This document shows positions 5,554 to 8,064 of a DNA stretch of 8,064 nt, piece by piece. How positions within the stretch are numbered: position 1 is the stretch's first letter; the number at the start of each line of letters is the position of its first letter. Position numbers and translations under genes: made by a program. Under the pieces are notes generated by a model. That model ran no database searches, had not been told where the DNA came from, and saw only the letters and a program-made list of their open reading frames with translations. The stretch is from an uncultured Coriobacteriaceae bacterium (GTDB taxonomy: Bacteria; Actinomycetota; Coriobacteriia; Coriobacteriales; Eggerthellaceae): positions 1 to 8,064 of the forward strand of contig CAMORQ010000073.1 of assembly GCA_946623915.1 (NCBI GenBank), in the 5' to 3' direction.

Positions 5554-6330
5554 ATGCTCGAACATGTAAAAACCCATCCAGTGACGTGCGTCATCGCCGC
5601 TGTATGCGTAGTCGCATTCGTCGTTCTGGAATTGTTGGGGATGACCCAGGGCTATTCCGCGTACAACGCCGGCATCCTGACGCCGCAATCGATAGCCGAA
5701 GGACGCTACTACACGCTCCTCACTTCCATGTTCATGCACGGCGACATCATGCACCTGCTCTGCAACATGGTCACGCTGTGCTACGTCGGCTTCACGCTCG
5801 AGGAAATCCTCGGTCCTCTGCGCTTTGCCATCGTCTACTTTTTTGCAGGCATAGTAGGCGGACTGGTATGGTATGTGATCATGGTTGCCACGGGGCGCTT
5901 GAACACCGGCGTCGTCGGCGCATCCGGTGCGTTGTTCGGGCTTTTCGGCACCTATTTCTACCTCTTGGTGCGCGAGCGACAATCGCCGGTCGTGTTCTTG
6001 TCGGCCCCCACCATCGACGACGTGAGAGGCGTCGCTAGCTTGCTTGGCGTCAACATCGTCATCGGATTTGCACCCGGCATTTCGATGGAAGGGCATATGG
6101 GCGGATTGCTCGCGGGCCTCATCGCCGGCATTCCCATCTACGAGCTGATGCGCCGCGGTGTTCAAGCCGACATCGACGCGGGCTTCGAGCCCCCGTCCAT
6201 TCCTGCGTCTAACGCGAGCCAATACGATTTCGACGAGCTCCAGGCTTCGCAGGATGCCGCCATGGCCGCACAGGAAGACTACGTGCGCCGATGGGAGGAA
6301 GCGACGCCTGCAGAACGCAAGCACCTCTGA
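5554..6330 (+). CDS. Rhomboid family intramembrane serine protease
   Basis: A polytopic membrane protease that would cut transmembrane substrates within the bilayer. About six hydrophobic segments are visible: residues ~9-28, 64-82, 90-112, 122-142, 157-172 and 180-198. Family motifs are intact: HGDIMHLLCNM (His62, His67, Asn71), the catalytic serine in GASGALFG (Ser124), and the catalytic histidine in GHMGGLLAG (His181), so the enzyme should be active. A hydrophilic tail of about 60 residues follows the last segment. Start choice is uncertain: ATG 5554 (258 residues) has GGGAG at 5538-5542, eleven bases upstream; ATG 5545 would be only two bases from it, and TTG 5536 would include part of it. 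Natural substrates are unknown. It begins 103 bases after the synthetase, with no clear promoter or terminator in the gap. Confidence 0.93.
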   Translation: MLEHVKTHPVTCVIAAVCVVAFVVLELLGMTQGYSAYNAGILTPQSIAEGRYYTLLTSMFMHGDIMHLLCNMVTLCYVGFTLEEILGPLRFAIVYFFAGIVGGLVWYVIMVATGRLNTGVVGASGALFGLFGTYFYLLVRERQSPVVFLSAPTIDDVRGVASLLGVNIVIGFAPGISMEGHMGGLLAGLIAGIPIYELMRRGVQADIDAGFEPPSIPASNASQYDFDELQASQDAAMAAQEDYVRRWEEATPAERKHL

Positions 6331-6343
6331 TGCTTTAGCCCAA

Positions 6344-6396
6344 CACCAAAGGGCCAGAGAAGAAGTGGGTTATCTGTTTGCTCTCTACCTTTGGTG
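6344..6396. repeat. Inverted repeat between rhomboid gene and tRNA-Leu
   Basis: CACCAAAGG at 6344-6352 pairs perfectly with CCTTTGGTG at 6388-6396. A second 5-bp stem, AGAGA (6356-6360) with TCTCT (6382-6386), lies just inside it and leaves a loop of about 21 bases. No T-run follows on either strand, so it is not an intrinsic terminator. It begins 14 bases after the rhomboid stop and may stabilise that mRNA's 3' end. It sits just upstream of the presumed tRNA promoter. Confidence 0.6.
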
Positions 6397-6431
6397 CGCG
6401 AAATGGGGTACTATTGCCGAACTGTGCTTTT

Positions 6432-6517
6432 GCGGGCGTGGCGGAATTGGCAGACGCGCCAGATTTAGGTTCTGGTGGGCAACCCCCGTGCAGGTTCAAG
6501 TCCTGTCGCCCGCACCA
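6432..6517 (+). tRNA. tRNA-Leu (anticodon UAG)
   Basis: A complete class II tRNA of 86 bases including the genomically encoded CCA (6515-6517). The acceptor stem GCGGGCG (6432-6438) pairs with CGCCCGC (6507-6513); the discriminator base is A6514. The anticodon stem CCAGA/TCTGG encloses loop TTTAGGT, giving anticodon TAG, which reads CUN leucine codons. A long variable arm (GTGGGCAACCCCCGT region) and T-loop TTCAAGT in a GCAGG/CCTGT stem complete the cloverleaf. A possible -10 box TACTAT at 6409-6414 would start transcription near the tRNA 5' end, but no good -35 pairs with it. The trigger factor gene starts 55 bases after the CCA with no terminator, so the two may share a transcript. Confidence 0.97.
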
Positions 6518-6572
6518 AAGCATGGAGAAAATAGTATAGGCACAACAGAGCGATCGAGAGGAAAGGCAGATC

Positions 6573-8039
6573 ATGAAGACTACTGTTGAAAACCTTGAAG
6601 GCAATTCACGCAAGGTAACCATCGAAATCGAGGCAGACGAGGTCACGTCGCGCATCAACAAGCAGTACAAGGACTTCGCACATCGCTACAACTTCCCCGG
6701 TTTCCGTAAAGGCAAGGCGCCGCGTCCCATCGTCGATTCCGTGCTCGGCGCAAACGCCGTCGTTGCCACCGTCACCGACGACATCTTAAGCAAGGTTACC
6801 CCTGTCGCCATCGATGAGCAGGGCCTTGTTACCATCGGCCAGGCAGAATTCGAAGAGTCCGAAGAACTGGTCGAGTCCGGCAAGCCGTTCGTCTACTCGG
6901 TCACCGTCGACGTCCGCCCCGAACTTGAACTTACCAGCTACGATCCGGTCAAAGTCGAGCTTCCCAGCACGGAGGCGACCGAAGAGGAAGTGGACGCTCA
7001 GGTCGAAGAGCTGCGCAACTATTACTACGATTTCGAAGATTGCCCGGCCAACACCAAGGTCAAGAAGGACAGCTTCGTCGATATCAGCCTTAAGGCCACC
7101 AACGCGGCAGGGGAGGAAATCGAGTCCCTGCACAGTGAATCGCGCCTCTACGAACTGGGCATGGGCTTGTTCCCCACGGAATTCGACGAGGCACTCGTGG
7201 GTTTGAAGAAGGGCGAGGCCGCCACGGTCACCATCGACCCGTCTAGCCCGTCCATGATGACGCAGAGCCTTGGCGACGATGCCGACAAGGTCACATTCGA
7301 CGTCGAGGTGAAGCAGGTCAAGAAGCGCATCATCCCGGAAGTCACCGATGAATGGGTCAAAGAAAAGGCGGGCTTCGAAAACGTGGCCGAACTGCGCGAG
7401 CGCATGGCTAGCCAGATCAAGGCCCAAAAGGAATCGACCCTGCCTACCATCCGTGAAAACGAAGCGCTGTTCGAGTTGCAGGGCCGTCTTATCGGTGAAG
7501 TTCCCCAGAGCATTCTCGAAGCGCAGGAATCCGAACTGCTGCAGAACTTCTTCATGCAGCTGCAGCAGTCCGGCATGAGCTTCGACATGTTCCTCATGCA
7601 GCGCGGTATGGATCCCGCATCGTTCAAGGAAGACCTGAAGCTTCAGGCCAAGGATGTCGCCATGCAGGACTTGGCGCTCGATGCTTGGGCGCGTCATGCG
7701 GGCATGCAGGTCAGCGACGAAGAGATCGCCGAAGAGTTCGTCAAGAGCGGTGCCGAAGACCCCGTCGCCCTCGAGGCCGAATGGCGCGAGTCGGGCAGGA
7801 TTTCGCCGCTGCGCGCTGCCATCATGCGTTCGAACGCCATCAAGGAAATCGTTGATTCGCTCGAGGTGACCGAACTTGCCGCAGGGGAGAAGCTGCGCAG
7901 TGTCCGCGAACACGAGCGCATGCTTGAAGAGGCAGTGAAGGAAGCCGAAGAGGCCGAAAAGGCTGCAATTAAGGATGACAAGACGGAAACGAAAGAGCCG
8001 GACACCGATTCCAAGGAAGATAATAGCGAATCTGAATAA
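6573..8039 (+). CDS. tig: Trigger factor, ribosome-associated chaperone / peptidyl-prolyl isomerase
   Basis: Trigger factor binds at the ribosomal tunnel exit through L23 and shields nascent chains. The 488-residue protein is longer than the E. coli form (432). The N-terminal ribosome-binding domain (1-~115) has the signature GFRKGKAPR at residues 43-51, with Phe44-Arg45-Lys46 in the same positions as E. coli. An FKBP-like domain spans about 164-253 (VDISL, LYELGMGLFPTEFDEALVGLKKGE, VTFDVEVKQVKKR) but is divergent: the usual YHAENLKGK segment is replaced by MMTQSLGDD. The C-terminal helical chaperone domain follows (~254-440), then a highly charged Glu/Lys/Asp-rich tail (~445-488). The ATG has AAAGG at 6562-6566 and GAGG just before it. 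The strong ribosome-binding site after its stop suggests a downstream partner in the same operon. Confidence 0.97.
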   Translation: MKTTVENLEGNSRKVTIEIEADEVTSRINKQYKDFAHRYNFPGFRKGKAPRPIVDSVLGANAVVATVTDDILSKVTPVAIDEQGLVTIGQAEFEESEELVESGKPFVYSVTVDVRPELELTSYDPVKVELPSTEATEEEVDAQVEELRNYYYDFEDCPANTKVKKDSFVDISLKATNAAGEEIESLHSESRLYELGMGLFPTEFDEALVGLKKGEAATVTIDPSSPSMMTQSLGDDADKVTFDVEVKQVKKRIIPEVTDEWVKEKAGFENVAELRERMASQIKAQKESTLPTIRENEALFELQGRLIGEVPQSILEAQESELLQNFFMQLQQSGMSFDMFLMQRGMDPASFKEDLKLQAKDVAMQDLALDAWARHAGMQVSDEEIAEEFVKSGAEDPVALEAEWRESGRISPLRAAIMRSNAIKEIVDSLEVTELAAGEKLRSVREHERMLEEAVKEAEEAEKAAIKDDKTETKEPDTDSKEDNSESE

Positions 8040-8052
8040 TCGGTATCCGAAT

Positions 8053-8058
8053 AGGAGG
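8053..8058 (+). promoter_or_regulatory. Shine-Dalgarno sequence of the next, off-window gene
   Basis: A full consensus AGGAGG lies 13 bases after the tig stop codon, with only six bases left before the edge, so a start codon must lie at or just past position 8064. In many bacteria tig is followed by clpP and clpX; that identity is inferred from gene order, not seen. Confidence 0.75.
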
Positions 8059-8064
8059 CATTTA

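Noticed and set aside
4095..5594. Long 499-residue open frame on the minus strand opposite the acyl-CoA synthetase
   Set aside because: Its translation is rich in His, Arg, Val and Ala with no recognisable motif, and it lies fully antisense to a gene with clear family motifs; this is the usual codon-bias shadow of high-GC DNA.
6390..6415. T-box-like leader (TTTGGTGCG near a tRNA-matching sequence)
   Set aside because: The conserved T-box AGGGTGGNACCGCG core, specifier loop and terminator pair are absent, and the downstream feature is a tRNA, not a synthetase or amino-acid gene.
6432..6573. Integrated mobile element at the tRNA-Leu gene
   Set aside because: No integrase follows, and tig begins 55 bases downstream; there is no room for an island within the window.
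6786..7913. 375-residue minus-strand open frame opposite tig
   Set aside because: Antisense shadow of trigger factor; no domain, no ribosome-binding site, low-complexity composition.

Overview
The window is a chromosomal stretch of moderately high GC (roughly 58-60% by eye). It most resembles a Coriobacteriia-type actinobacterium, perhaps Eggerthellales. This rests on the actinobacterial style of the L3 and trigger-factor sequences and the XRE-cupin plus acyl-CoA synthetase pair. The placement is an inference from sequence feel, not from a search. All intact protein genes and the tRNA lie on the + strand.

Layout. (1) Positions 1-2503 hold translation genes in one tight run: the C-terminal part of fusA (EF-G), then rpsJ (S10), rplC (L3), rplD (L4) and rplW (L23), with gaps of 30, 13, 23 and 0 bases. 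(2) The run stops at a perfect 13-bp hairpin with a short T-run (2525-2559). rplB, the almost universal next gene of the S10 operon, does not follow and is nowhere in the remaining 5.5 kb. (3) Positions 2583-5450 carry an XRE-cupin transcription factor and a 4-coumarate/medium-chain-type AMP-forming acyl-CoA synthetase. Between them lies a 402-base non-coding interval rich in structure: a perfect 68-bp tandem duplication with an internal hairpin, a 58-base compound stem-loop, and four 18-19 bp direct repeats just before the synthetase. (4) Positions 5554-6330 encode a rhomboid intramembrane serine protease with its catalytic Ser and His. (5) Positions 6432-6517 encode tRNA-Leu(UAG) with a genomic CCA. 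(6) Positions 6573-8039 encode trigger factor (tig). A strong Shine-Dalgarno sequence at the right edge belongs to the next gene, which by common gene order could be clpP.

Functionally, most of the window serves protein synthesis and nascent-chain handling. L23, encoded on the left, is the ribosomal docking site for trigger factor, encoded on the right, and both proteins keep the contact residues (Glu15 of L23; Phe44-Arg45-Lys46 of trigger factor). The XRE-cupin and acyl-CoA synthetase pair looks like a small regulated module for activating an organic acid; its substrate cannot be read from sequence. The points most worth a second look are the break in the S10 operon and the layered repeat region at 3162-3563, which includes a possible operator array. 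I see no CRISPR array, transposase, integrase or toxin-antitoxin gene.
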